DNA from: Aporrectodea caliginosa
Lineage: Eukaryota > Annelida > Clitellata > Crassiclitellata > Lumbricidae
Direction of reading: 5' to 3'
Length of the DNA: 64,000 bases
Assembly (NCBI GenBank): GCA_020284085.1
Contig: JACEVL010000410.1
Coordinates: 310,001-374,000 of the forward strand
Shown: piece after piece, positions 32,206 through 44,406 of the stretch
Numbering within the stretch: the stretch's first letter is position 1
Layout of the letters: each line of letters starts with the position of its first letter
Translations under genes and position numbers: made by a program
The notes under the pieces: generated by a model
What the model saw: only the letters and a program-made list of their open reading frames with translations
Databases searched by the model: none
Told to the model about the DNA's origin: nothing

Positions 32206-35200
32206 CGGTTGCCCTAGGCTCTGTCGTGTGTTTTGTTATGTATTAGAGGTTTATTTGTTGTAGTCCTGGCGGGCCGCTGGCGTGGTGTTAAAACCCGTAA
32301 GCTCATTATGGCAGGAGGGCCCCTGGCGTGGCATTAAACCCCGCAAGCCCCGTATTATTACTTTTGAATTTGTTTTTTATTTTCTTAATTTTGTATTGTC
32401 TTGTCGATGAGCCTAGGGATGAGAATGAGGATGAGAGGGAAGAGGGTAGGAGAAGAAAGAAGGGGCAGAGGGATGAGAATGAGGATGGGAGGGACTGGGT
32501 TAGAAGGAAGAAGGGGCAGAGGGATGAGATTGAGGATGAGAGGGACTAGGTTAGAAAAAAGAAGAGGCAGAGGTTGAATCGAGGCAGGGCAACTACAGTA
32601 GAATCCGACAGAATTCTACTTAAAGACGATAAAGATCACCCGAAGGTACAGTATATCGGAAGTTTAATGTATGCAAGAGCTGATGAGATCAAATGCTAAT
32701 TATTATTTTATTATTCTAGTCTATGGTGTCTAGTCGTGACGATGAGGCAATTCCCCGCCAGTGCTCTACTGCTGTGCGTGAATGTTACAATGTTTCGCAG
32801 TGTCACACTGGGAGCACGCCTCCTGATTCCAGTGTTCCTGCACTTCTCATTGCTAAATACAATACAGTACAGTGTTCTGCTGTGCTGGAAGTGTAAAGGC
32901 AGGCATAACATCACATAGGCAGCTCTGTTCGCTCAGGCAACAAATGTTCACATCTACAATTACAACGCCAACACTAGCTCAAACGTCATCAAGAAATTAC
33001 GAATCGCCAGATACGGCTTTGTTCACAACAATCGCTGCAAATGACCTATCTTAGCCAGCTCTTCAGCTGTAGCCATGCAGGATGGTTGCTAAGTAACTTT
33101 AATGGAGAGACTGCTCCAGAAGACTGTCTTCAAAATACCGGGCAGTAACGCAACGCTGAAATAGCATATGAAAGACCTCAGGTAACGCGCAAGCTTCCCG
33201 CTAACGCTGGCACCATTTGGTTGCTGCGCTCGTCATGAAGTAACGCAACGACTGCGCCTTCTTCGCGAACGTTGTCTCTCGTTTTGTCAGCTCATCAACA
33301 GTACTAGACTATCAGGCTTTGCGCCTGGGCGGAGCCAGCCCCAGGTATCATGACCTCGCGAGCAGACAATGGCCCGCAACTAATGAACAGGTACGGTGCT
33401 GCAGACCGAGATTCGAACTCAAAATTCAGGAACAATCGCCAGGGCACTGTTATGCCAATGTTTCGCTCTATCTGTATCAATAAACACTGAAACAAATGAA
33501 AGTATCTAAATAATTTTATATAATTTCTTATTAAAATTTTTAATTGACTAAATTATTATAATTGTAACAAAATGTGGTATAAATATATAAGAAAAGGGTA
33601 AATGAACCTTTATATGTGCAGGTTCTGGGTTTTGAACATAATTCGGTCGAGCTACATTGAAAACACTAGTTCGATGGAGTCTTGTCTGGGCTGTGGGCGA
33701 GCAACGGCTCCAGACAGTAACATTCTTATTCAGTTTAAGTTGTTATCTGTTCGACTTGCGTGCGAGATTCATCTTCTCCTTCTATCGACTGGTTCCAGGC
33801 TTCCAGCAGCTTAGGCCTAAGCGCTGAAATTTTCGATCCAGAGATGCGAAACAATGATGTTCTTTGATAAACGCTACAACACGCGCTCTGAGAGACCGCT
33901 AAAGTTATCCAAACAGCGGAAAAGAAATTGATTAATAGTAAACTGAAAAACACTAACAATACAACATCCCCAACAGAAAACCGCAGTGAAATACAGAAAA
34001 GTACGGTATGTGACGTGAGCAATGACCAACCTGGACAGAAGGGTAGTAGTAAGATGTCAGGGTATTATAAAAGGTACCCAGTCGCTTTTATTAAAAGCTG
34101 AGGGAAAAGACTGGGAAGCAAACGTAGGCCCCAGCTGCGGATTCACAGCACTGGGAAGTCGCGTTCCTGTGTTAACGGCAGCTTCGCTGCACGAAATAAA
34201 GCGACTGATTGACGTGTTGAACCACATCGCTGTTCCCAGAGGCAGCGACAGGCATCAGGCGACCATAGAACGAGTGCGTGAACTTCAGGCAATAAATATT
34301 CGTGGTGTGGTCGTATATTCGTAAATATTCGTAAAATCGTTGATAACGTCACTGTTCCCGCTTTGTTTGAACTATTTAATTCGTGAAACCGCCAATGCAG
34401 TGAATCTTTGTGATCCGCTGCTGTGGCGGGCTGTCTGTTCGCTATTTGCGTAAGGATGACTGTTGACAGGTATGTCATCCCAAAGTAAGGCACCAACTGG
34501 CATGCGCCATGCCTAAACTAACCAGGTAAAATGTCAAAATAGATGGTTTCGGTGTCTCTCTCTGCCTCACACACACACACACACACACACACGCAATGTC
34601 TGTCTGTTTGTCTGCTGTCTCTGTCTGTCTCTGCTGTCCCATCTCACAATCCCGTGCCAATCATCACCGGTCTCACTGTGATGCGCTGAGACAGAACTGG
34701 TAATTGGGCGCCAAAATGTGAGGTGCGAGGCTGAGGACCCTGGGCGACTAACTCTAATAACTGTTCTTGTATTTTGGCACTGATTACGAATAGAGTAAAG
34801 AACTAAAAAATAAAAGGAATAGCTAGACAACCGGTACAACCGTCAGCTAAACTAGCGAGACACAACATTTTTGTATTCACGCTCATGCTGCTGGCCATCT
34901 TTTGGATATGAGGCTTTGCAATCGTGCCAATATTCACCGCTGCCACGTATAGTGGAGGTTATTCAGATTCACGACTGTTCTGATCAATATTCGTTGAATT
35001 TAGAATGATTTTAGGTGGAAGACCCATTGCAGCCCATATTTGGCGCAATACAATTCTAACAAATGACTGAAGCCAGATCAAGTATCATCGGCGTTGAATA
35101 TGGTGTGGAAGGACACAGACCAGAGATGACCACTAAGCTGGCAGACCCATGCAGAGCCTGTTACTCTGGCGTTGATGTGAGCCAGGCAAGGCGCAGACAT

Positions 35201-35539
35201 TCTTCAGGAGAATCCGGTTGGTGTCAACGGGTATGAGAGGGCGTTGATCGACAGTGACGCTGAAAATGCAGGCAGACATAAGGTTCGGGTAAGCTTTTGA
35301 AGCAGTGGGGCCCGTGGTCGATGGTGACCGTCGAAATAAACAGATATCAGGTAAATGGCGCTCGAGAATCAAATCGAAAGAATCATGGCCTTATAGTGTA
35401 AGGTGGGGAATCGAGAATATTGTAGACTCGTTCGACCGTTTGAGCATATGGCAACAGTCAGTGACAGCATTCAACGTTCGCTGGAGCACAAGTTGGCGAA
35501 TGCTGCTGGTAAGAGACGGAATGAAGCTTGTAAACATGT

Positions 35540-36030
35540 AGATCCAAGGTCAGGCTCAGAACTCAGCTAAATATCTGGTCGTTGTTGATGGGTGTGAGAC
35601 TACATCAGAAGAGCATAAAAGCTAGAGGCTAACTGCCTGAGCAGGTCATTCAAGGTCAAGGTCCAAAATCAGAAGAAAACCAACAACTGGAATCAAATAT
35701 TTCTTCATCTGGATAATTCTTAGTTATGGTAGTTCTGCATTGATTTCTACCTTTGGCCTTGAAATCCAAGGTATTTCAAGGTCAAAATAAAGGAGAGAAA
35801 TGATATGACTGGTATCACCAAAATATATTTACAACAGCTGAGTTCAACCGACCCTCAGGCTCAGTCAGAGTGCAGTTGACCAACAGGAATAAAATTTCAG
35901 GTCAAAAGGCAAGAATCAACAAACATAAAACAACATTTGGCAATTTAACCGACTCGAACATTTTCTAAAATTTTACCTTTCTCTTAAAACTAACGGGTGT
36001 CTTGAGGATCGCTGCAATTTGGAGCATTTT
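35540..36030. repeat. Degraded third copy of the Academ-like inverted repeat
   Basis: Recognisable segments of the inverted repeat occur in order: ACTCAGCTAAATAT, ACTACATCAG, TCAAATATTTCTTCATCTGG, TTATGGTAGTTCTGCATTG and ATTTCTACCTTTGGCCTTG. They are separated by many short deletions, and only about 490 of 853 bp remain. It is part of the corrupted inverted arm. Confidence 0.8.
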
Positions 36031-36335
36031 ATGGCTGCAAGAGTACCGACTGTCCGCCAGCGGGCATTGCGACGGACTGCCGGGAGACAAATGCGTACCG
36101 CCGACAAATGTCGATAACCAGCAGGAATGAGCACTCGCGCGACATTTCAGGTGAAATTATCTTCCTTCATATTGTACATGTTTATCAACGCTAAGCGCTT
36201 TGATGAGCAATTTGAAAATATCTGTCGGGATTACGTTATTTCATAATCAGCGCCGCGAAGGCGCTGTGCCGCGCCGGCTGGTGTTATATCGGTGACTAAT
36301 TGTGTGACAATTCACTGGGGATGTTGCTGAATGTG

Positions 36336-39300
36336 TGTTCAATGGATCTAAATGAGGATAAACTTCCGTATTTGTCACTGTGGTGTCTTTGTGGCAACCA
36401 GTGACAAACAGCTGCCTACAAGCTGTGGGCAATTCCCAGCGGTGCTCCAGTGGGCTCGTTTTGAAGTGATGAGCAACGACGCTTCTCGTTAAACTCATGG
36501 CATCTTGTCATCTGAAGTTCAATAGTCAAGGATGAAAAGAACGGTAGCTAAGCATGATGAAGGCAATAACGCTGCGCAATGGTTTGACTTCAGTAACGTT
36601 GCGAAGGCTGCATGACTTCAGCATTTGTTGCCGACAAGCTGTTCGAGCCGCTGATCACGAAACTAATGACTGCCAGAATGAGCAGAGGCCGACACCGTCG
36701 GAGAGCAAAACCGTCTGGCGATGTCTGTGATAACTGGCCCACCGTAGTCTGCTCAGGCAAGCAAGCTGGAAAACACGGGCTCTGTGGTGTCGGCGCTGGC
36801 GAAGATTGACAAATCGTGGGGGAATGGAGTTCTTCAAGGTGCTCTGACTCACTCAGCCTGTGGATAGATGCTGGAGAGCAGGCATCAGGCTGTCAGCTTT
36901 GGACTTCCAGACGAAAGTGTCAATTAGAACACACAGAAGGCAAGCTGGCATGATGAATGCTATTTCAGGAAAGGCAGAGGCTGTTAAGGCTTCTTAAGGC
37001 CGGGCAGAGAAAGATGTTGTTATCTGACGGGCGTCAAAGCCATCCAGACTTCAAATACTGGTAATTTCCAAGCTCACGTGTTTCACGACTGTGATGATCC
37101 AGGCTGAAGATCGTACAGATCTCAGGCTTACGGTGTCAGAGCGTTTGCTGCAAGCCTTCGAACCAGGCTGCACAGGCCGTGAGCCACCCATCTGTGGCAT
37201 CAATGCATGCACTTACCAGAAGCAAATCAGCGGCTACATGAACATCAGCTTCTATGTGGAGGTGAATTGGTTGGCACTGCTGGAAATTGCGAAAGTGGTG
37301 TTGTCTCCTGCTGTTTCCAGAGAACGTTCCGCGACGGCGCCCTGGATGGCGACCCCAGCTCATTTCGCATCGCGACCGTTCGTAACTGGAATCGCTCCAG
37401 ATAGCAACAAACGAAGAACGCAGAAAGTGGGCATCCGTATAATACCGCAGCTTCGCGGCATATCCCTGACGGCTAACTGCTGTTTTCAGCGACTGCCGCT
37501 GTTGCCGCCAGTTGCGTGTTCCGGCGCTAGCAGATCGAGCGAACAGAAGAACGGGCGTTGGCTCAGTACGCTGCGATCTGCGAACAGAAAGCTCACCATG
37601 GTGCCGTTGCGTAGGCTGCATATCGCCTCGCTGCGCTCCGATGGGCGCTCTGGTGCGACCACTTCTCTGTTCTGAAATCTGCCGCTCCGCATGATCAAAC
37701 GTGGCATGAACATCTTAGCGTTCTGAATCCGGGACAATCCCCGGTCGCAATTTGACCGGCCTGTTAATGAACTAGGCACGATGACCAGACTCGTATTGAT
37801 GATATAACAGGTGGTTTACACTGGTATGGAGAGTGAGTGGACTTCCCGGCACAGAAGGTGGCCAGCATCCTCTGTCTCTGGGCATGCACGTCAGCTGGCT
37901 GACCTACGATATCTTCAACAAGAAAGCATTGCTCGGCAGCCACACGGAAGTCTGCGGCAGAGCGAAATGAGAAGGAGAGTCAGCTTTCATGATGAGAGAC
38001 AATGTCAGCCTCATTCTTGACACCGTTAGAGACTCACGAGGAAAAATTTTGTTCCTGTACGGAGGAGAACTCACCCTTTGTTCTTTGCTTGAATCATGTG
38101 AACACTTTCGATGGATGCCTGTCCGGAACATGAAGTCTTGCTGTTTATCAGAGACGGTTTGGCGACAACTGCTCACGACATTACGACCAATCTGCGAGCT
38201 GAAAGCAAATAATAATTTGGTGCTGTAAGCACACACCAAATCTATTGCTTTCAGGCGATGGATGTTGTCGAGGCGAAGATGGCTCAAAATGCTGTGCGGA
38301 CTGAAGAGTACCTTCGGATGACGGTATGAAAGAAATCGGGCTGCGTGCGCCGCTGAAGTGCATCTGAAAACCGGCGACAGCCATCCGGAAAGATGAACGT
38401 CCCTAACGGACATTTTCCAGTCTGCTAATGTGATGCAACACGCAACGGTCTGTGTTCACAGTGCGCACGCGGACGTAGGCAGAATCGGCCATCGGGCCGT
38501 TCGAGAATGACGCTGCGAACCCGCTGTGACAATCAGAGAACCCTTGCGCTCTTTCAAGAAGAAATGAATGCAAAGCGGCATCTGGGAAGGAAGAAAAAGA
38601 TCAAATGCTCAAGTGACGGTCGGCTATCTGCTCTATGCGGGGCTGGATGACTGCGCATGATCGCTTCCTTCTCGAACTTCGAGCTTCATTACGACTTGCT
38701 GCAATAATGTAGCCTGAACGATCGAAACCGGCCTGCATTCTACTGGATGTGCAATCACTGCCCACCGGCTCCTTTCATCGAACAGGCTGACCTACCTTAT
38801 CTTAAACTGGTGGAGTTGAACATGGGACATGGGCAATTTGAAAAGGAGTCTACCGAAGCGGGCGATGTGTGCGCGAAATGCGGTCGCAGCCGCGCGGGCT
38901 TTTCTTCGCGACTCGTGGTAGAAGAGTTGTTGCCTTTCAGGAACTGAAGTAACTGACAAAACCGCTTCGGGAAAAGCTTGTCATCGGTTCAGCATCCCCA
39001 ATCATGAAGAGCGAACACCAGGATTCGCCTCAGGTAAATGTTGGGACAGGCTTTCATGTGCGCTGGTGACATTGTAGTCGCTGTTGGCTATTCCTGATCT
39101 GGCAAACAACGATCGTCTGGAAGCAGCGGCATGAGCAGAAATACGGGTTCCATCAACATCTGTGCAACCTGAAGCTGTCGGCGCTGTTTCACTGCATTTC
39201 AGGGTGTGACCATCTTCGAAAACAGAAGAAGAAATCGGTTGGCTGGTATGTGCTGTTGTGACGTTGTGTACGGCACCGTCATCCATTCCAACACCTGGTC

Positions 39301-39660
39301 GCAATCGAAGATCGGGCTAACTGTGGATATATGACGAACCGATCCGATCACGGTCGGCGGCATTGTCGAGAAAAGAATCGAGCAATGTTTCTTCTCGGGC
39401 TGCGACCGCCAGCATATCCAGCGGGCAGTGTCAAGCAGGAACGACCAGCGCAAGCACAACAAGTGTTGCAGAGATATGCGGCATGAACAAAGTTTCAGTC
39501 AAACGGTACCGGATGACAGTCAGAAGGTCGATGCGTGCGAGGCTCTGCAGAAACCTTTCAATGAAGAAACAAGTGACCCTTTTGAGAATGCAACCAGGCA
39601 TACTAGGCTGTGCCCAATCTTGTTGCTACGTAACGCTCACGAACGTGTAGCTTCCTTCTT
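36336..39660 (+). pseudogene. Scrambled copy of the Academ-type transposase
   Basis: Begins ATGGATCTAAATGAGGATAA, matching the start of the transposase at 26300. It follows that gene through TCTTGTCATCTGAAGTTCAA (36510), GAACACCAGGATTCG (39011), CATCAACATCTGTGCAA (39150), TTTCAGGGTGTGACC (39197), GTCATCCATTCCAACACC (39279) and AAGAATCGAGCAATG (39372) to the region before the Cys cluster. Frameshifts and stops occur every few dozen bases, so no reading frame survives. Open frames of 60-190 codons here are accidental. It belongs to the corrupted arm and is not an independent insertion. Confidence 0.85.
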
Positions 39661-39667
39661 TACCTCG

Positions 39668-39845
39668 TGGACAGGCCCCCCTTTTTTGCCCCCTTAAATT
39701 TTGCTGGGGGGGTTAAAAAAAATTTTCTTTCGAAAATGGAAAAAAGGTTTTTTGAATTTTTGGCCCATGGCCCCCCAAACCCTTTTCTTAGTTTTTAATT
39801 TTTTTGGGTTTTAAGGGGGAAAAATTTTTTTTTCGTAAATTATTT
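39668..39845. other. Homopolymer-rich junction, likely low-quality sequence
   Basis: About 175 bp consisting almost entirely of homopolymer runs of 3-9 bases (CCCCCC, TTTTTT, GGGGGGG, AAAAAAAA). It is unlike anything else in the window and lies exactly where the corrupted arm ends and ordinary sequence resumes. It looks like failed base calling rather than biology. Confidence 0.75.
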
Positions 39846-39894
39846 TGTATGGATTTGCCTCACAATGTGTCTTTAAATGCTTGTCTGTACTGAC

Positions 39895-40557
39895 ACATGG
39901 CCCAGGTCGGGAGCGCCACTAACAGAGTGGCTCTTTATAAGTCTTCGATTAGAGTTGCAATGGCACTTTATAGGTGCCACATGCGAGTTGGACCTAATTT
40001 ATATATATATACAGGTCATAGGTTAAATTTATGAATATCGTCATCCAGCCACCATATGTAGGCCTACGCAGAAGAGACATTCGACGTTTAGCGGTCGATA
40101 GAGTGAAGCGCCACCAGTAACTAACGGTCGAGGTCACCCCAAAGACCCGAACTGGCCCTACTCTTCCTCAAGGACGAAAATTACCCGGCTTTAGACGGCG
40201 TTCACAGTCCTTAGAACCCAAACTCTATCTCACCTCGATAGGATGGACGTTCCCAATACAGTCACGCTGGCCAAGATTGCATACAGAATGAAATACCGTA
40301 ATATCATACAATATCCGCTGGAGTAACGAAGATTAAGTCCGGAACGTTAACTTAACAATAGTTAAATTCAAAGTTACCCTGATAGCATGTCCGAATGAAG
40401 CACACATAGGACCCATGTAACCATATAGGACTGGTAGGGTCCACATAATGCCCATTGAAATGCTGGCAGGTTAGTAAATACTGAGCTACACACACATACA
40501 CGCACGTACGCACACCCATACACGCTCACACACAGCCACACCCAAATGCATGGCGAC
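39895..40557 (+). mobile_element. LINE tail remnant, then noncoding
   Basis: CCAGGTCGGGAGCGCCACTAA followed by GTGGCTCTTTATAAG near 39902-39940 resembles a decayed GAGCGCC...GGCGCTATA tail. The rest to 40557 is noncoding, ending in a CACACACAC/CACGCACG-rich stretch at 40485-40545. Confidence 0.35.
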
Positions 40558-41544
40558 TAGGGTGATTCACGTCACCATGGGGAAACAATTATTTTTCCTG
40601 ATTGACCGACATAGTAGATAATTTTGTTCCTTTGGTCTTTCTGAACAATTCAGCAAAATTTTACTGTAATCTATGAATGTTTACTGGTTGCTCAATGCCC
40701 TGGAATCTCAGATAGGGGTCTATGAAGAAAGCAATGCAATTGCCGTTGACGAGACACTGGAATGCAAAAACCCTAATTAGATTGGGCAACAATCCTGTAG
40801 GTAAGAATTATGTACATAGTCATAAGCCAGACATAAACAATTAATTCTTACTTTTTGTCTATTATTATGAAGCCTTTTGAATTTTAATATTTATTCTGAG
40901 ATGTGACGTTAGGGTGCTCCAAAATGTAATGTATTTCCCGAAAGTTCAAAAAAGTATTGCTACACGGCGATTTTCCCATTCCATTTATCACTTTGTTCAA
41001 CTGTACCAATTTTCAGACCAATTGAAAAAGACTAAGCCTTGCCCCCGGCACAAAAATGTTAGACTATGTGAATATATGGAAATTTGCTTAAAAATCGGCG
41101 ATATCATGGAAAAAAACGTCATTATTTTCATGATGATTAACTTCTTTTGTAAACTATTGTGTGCAGGGGTGTAGTATTGGTACTTGTACTTGTACTCAAG
41201 TGCAACTTGAGTACAGTGAGTACTTGAACTTGTACTGAAGACCTAAGTACTTGTACTCGTACTTGAGACCTAAGTACTTAGACACAAATGACATTTCTAC
41301 TGGCACTCGGATACTTTACCAGTAAGCTTTGTCTTTCCTTTAAGTCATTGATTCTTACGTTCTTGATATTGAATATTCTGGCAGTTATGTATGGACCGCA
41401 TCTTGATCAGAATTTGTTCCGGTTGTCTTGCTAAAATAGCGGCCACGGACGGTGATAATGCTAACAATAAAAATACTAATAATCCTAGAGCTGTTAAGTT
41501 TGGTTATGAATTATGATAATTTTACTCTCAAGGGAAATGCTACT

Positions 41545-41649
41545 TCTACTAAGTGCAAGTTTTGTAGTGAGAAAACTATCATTTCAGAAACACCTGGCAC
41601 AACATCAAACTTTGTTAAACACTTGCAAAAACACCATACGGAGAGATGA
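41545..41649 (+). pseudogene. hAT transposase BED zinc-finger relic
   Basis: Encodes CKFCSEKTIISETPGTTSNF followed by VKHLQKHH and a stop. This is a complete BED-type finger (CxxC...HxxxxH) that would bind element ends. The RNase H-like catalytic core that should follow is not present downstream. Confidence 0.7.
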
Positions 41650-42409
41650 GCACTTTGAGCAGTGAGTAACAAACCATTTGAACTCTATCGAGTAATGTAA
41701 ATGTAAGTCGTCGAACTTTCTCAGCACCATACGAAAGCCGCGAAGAGGAAACAAGCTTATTCACCGAAATAATGCATTTTATGAATTGTATTAAAGGACT
41801 TCTAGTAATAAACCACTGAACCTATGGCTTATACATGGAATTCATGTGTGAATGGGGCTCATTTGTGAAAATTGTGAGTTTTCTATGTTCCTCTGTGTTC
41901 TATGTTCCTCTCGCAAAAGTCTTCCGCTGCGTGTGCGAGATATTAAGGAAACATTGTAATCTGTATCAAAACGCGCTTAGTTAGATCACCTAGGTAGGCC
42001 CCTAGTCATTTGCAAATCACTTTTCTGTTTTACGTAAAACGCTAATAAAGGCATTTTCTTTTTGTTGCTCCAATTGTCAAAGACTGTCTACAACTAGTAT
42101 GTTCTTATTTAATGTGTGCAGATATGATTATGTCTTATGTGAATGAGACACACGCTTTGATGGGGACCACATCAAGTTTCTTTGGCAGTGGTGGAGCAGG
42201 TGCTACACAAACGTCTCATTTTGGCACGATAATCATAGATACGGTTGCAGCAACCGAAACTGCAGACCTCATGTATCAAAAAGTCTATGCTATTTGGTTA
42301 CTACTGTACACGATCTTCTGTGAAACCGAGCACCTTATCATCAGAAGTGAGAACCTGGTGGAATATCAGATGACTTTAATGAAATTGATTGTTTGACGTT
42401 TGGAATGCA

Positions 42410-42560
42410 GCAAAACTATTCTTGACAAACCAGCGTTTAGAGTTGTGAGTGTGCCTGCATCTAGCGCTCTGGTTGAAAGTGTGTTTAGTTTAATATTAAA
42501 ACAGTTTCGATCGCATCTGAGTGACAAGATGCTCACATCCATTATATTTCTCCTAAAAAA
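42410..42560 (+). pseudogene. hAT transposase C-terminal dimerisation relic
   Basis: Plus-strand reading FRVVSVPASSALVESVFSL followed by RSHLSDKMLTSIIFL matches the hAT C-terminal dimerisation domain, whose signature is SVPATSAxxERVFS...R..L...V..L. Frameshifts lie on both sides. It closes element Z. Confidence 0.7.
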
Positions 42561-44274
42561 ATTATGGATGAGTGCATGATTGTGGCAATACACTATTGCT
42601 TTGTCAAGGAAGTAAATCCTTGTTCTTGCAGTAGCCATGTGTACTTGTACTCGTACTTGTACTTGAGACTCAAGTATTTATACAGGTACTTAAGACCTCA
42701 GTACTTGTATTTGTACTTGCAGCCTTTCATGTTCTGGTCAATAAATATGAAACATATTAGTTTTTTCATGTATACTTAAATACCGGTGATTTGTGTTTTC
42801 AACCGAAAAATTGCGAATATTGCTAAAACTTCATCGTGCTGGGGGCAAGGCTTAGCCTTAATGTAAAAGCCTAAAATTTGGATTTTTAGACTCATCTGTA
42901 TGAGACGCATGGGAAAATGCCCGTGGAGCAAAGACATTTCAACTTTTATTTTTCTGGAGCACCCTAATGTGACGTCATTGTTAAAAAGTAGCCATAACTT
43001 CACATATTTACATGAAAAAGTACAAAATCATAGTTTTTAGCTGTATATACATTGTTTTAGACAGTGTGAGAAAGAAAATTAAAGGCATTTTATACACTTT
43101 AGGCCTATTCTGAAATTGAAGTTGTTTAAATTTTCATTTTGTAAAAGTCCAATTTTTGTGAGAATGACATTTTTTGGAAGTATAATTAACAAGATAATGA
43201 AAACTGGCTTTCAGTAGTTTATTTGTTTATGCTTCATTCTTACAGGCCTAACTGCAACAGAATATAAATAATGGCTTTAATTACTCCATTACAGCTAGCA
43301 GTGTAAATGGAAGAAAACTTTTACACTTCTGTGACAAGGTTGAAGACAGAAATCTGGTTAATTATTAACCAGATTTCCCAATTATTGGGAAACCAGAAGC
43401 AATCCTTCCTATTAATGTGTTGCCTACAGGAGGCTACACACTATAGACCTTTTTCCTTTTTTATAATCACAACGTTTTGAAGAGGACTGTGTCAGAGAGT
43501 TTAAATGCCATGACTATCAAGTTAATCTGAATTGGGACAAGGCTAGAATTCCTACAGCATTTCAGTCGAATATAGTGCAAAAGCGAAGGGTCTAATGGAG
43601 GAGTTTAATTTGATAAAGACAAGCAAAAACAAGGGCTCTGAGTCACAGTAAAAGCGCGAAGCATAAGTTGAAAAGTGCATCTCATTTTAGATATTGCCAA
43701 CTATCACACTGAGCATGTTCTTAAAATTGATCAGTATTTAAGCGGTTTTTGGCAGATCAGTGAGAAAGATGAGCATGGCTGATGTCGACAAGGGTCTTAG
43801 TAAGAAGGATGCAAGAGTTGCAGAACACTTTAAGCCAGACCTGTAGAAACATGAAATGCTAAGAAAATCAGTCGAAGGCTGTGGTTCAAGTAACCGGGCA
43901 ACTAGAGATTGCAAGAACAACAACCTGAATGATGACGAAGAGGATAATGATGTTGACGACAACGATGGAAACATGAATTTGGCTATGACGTCAAGATCCC
44001 TTTGTAGGGCAAAAACAGTTGAATGCCCCTCCTGAAAGTTTACAATAAGATACAGCGGACAAGAAACCTAGCATTTTTCAAAGCAGAATCTGCATTGAAT
44101 CACATAAACTATCTTTGTAGCTGCCATTTCTTAAGCAAACTGTTAAAATGGGGACGAAGGCCCGTTGTAATTTTCAACTGTTCATCGCAAGCAATCACTT
44201 GACATCAAGACTAGATATATTCTAAGAGACAATTAATTACAAGGAAGTGATGAAATTGTGGAATTCTAGGAGAG

Positions 44275-44406
44275 TTGGTCTCCGAGCAATAGATGACCTT
44301 TGTCATCCATGTGGCCAAATGCACCTGGTGATGGGATGCATCGTTTCAGACAACCAGGTGCATTTGGCCAATGGATGACAAAGGTCATCTATTGCTCGGA
44401 GACCAA
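44275..44406. repeat. Near-perfect hairpin, 54-bp stem
   Basis: Left arm 44275-44329 (TTGGTCTCCGAGCAATAGAT ... GCACCTGGT) is the exact reverse complement of 44353-44406 apart from one unpaired base, with a 23-nt loop between. It lies inside element X. Confidence 0.95.

Larger units (their letters stand above)
32740..39665. other. Corrupted inverted copy of 21.9-31.4 kb
   Basis: Reverse-complementing this stretch gives a collinear, heavily damaged version of 31.4 down to 21.9 kb. Anchors: 32790-32900 with 31235-31370; 33085-33125 with 30925-30970; 33470-33600 with 30180-30390; 33735-33840 with 29875-29975; 34330-34380 with 29170-29215; 35070-35300 with the RT at 27720-28000; 35350-35490 with 27490-27640; 35540-36030 with the right inverted repeat; 36336-39660 with the transposase. 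The sum of paired coordinates falls steadily from about 64,150 to 61,600, so the copy is shorter throughout by distributed deletions. Damage covers coding and noncoding parts alike. I would not annotate independent genes here. Confidence 0.9.
41164..42721 (+). mobile_element. hAT remnant Z inside Y
   Basis: Starts CAGGGGTGTAGTATTGG, a typical hAT end, and both ends are rich in TACTTGTACTTGTACTC repeats. The right terminus is decayed, so the end coordinate is approximate. It carries two transposase relics (41545-41649 and 42410-42560), with the catalytic middle missing. Confidence 0.65.
40910..42966. mobile_element. Nested DNA transposon Y, TSD ATGTGACGT
   Basis: Ends TAGGGTGCTCCA and TGGAGCACCCTA are flanked by identical 9-bp sequences ATGTGACGT (40901-40909 and 42967-42975); an 8-bp duplication plus one chance base is also possible. 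Subterminal similarity extends about 200 bp inward as an imperfect inverted repeat (AAGCCTTGCCCCC in both halves, CGATTTTCCCAT against GGGAAAATGCCC). It contains the BED-finger hAT remnant Z. Y has no coding capacity of its own. Confidence 0.7.

Noticed and set aside
37091..37675. 194-codon plus-strand open frame and its 161-codon antisense partner
   Set aside because: Both fall inside the corrupted copy of the transposase and match it at nucleotide level only, in a different frame.
38700..39000. Phage terminase-like or bacterial contaminant reading (two CxxC motifs around PFIEQADLPYLKLVELN)
   Set aside because: The whole 32.7-39.67 kb stretch is collinear with the reverse complement of the left arm, and this part is scrambled transposase. 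The resemblance is accidental.
43738..43974. 78-codon Ser/Leu-rich minus-strand frame
   Set aside because: It is inside transposon X and lacks motifs; composition explains the open frame.
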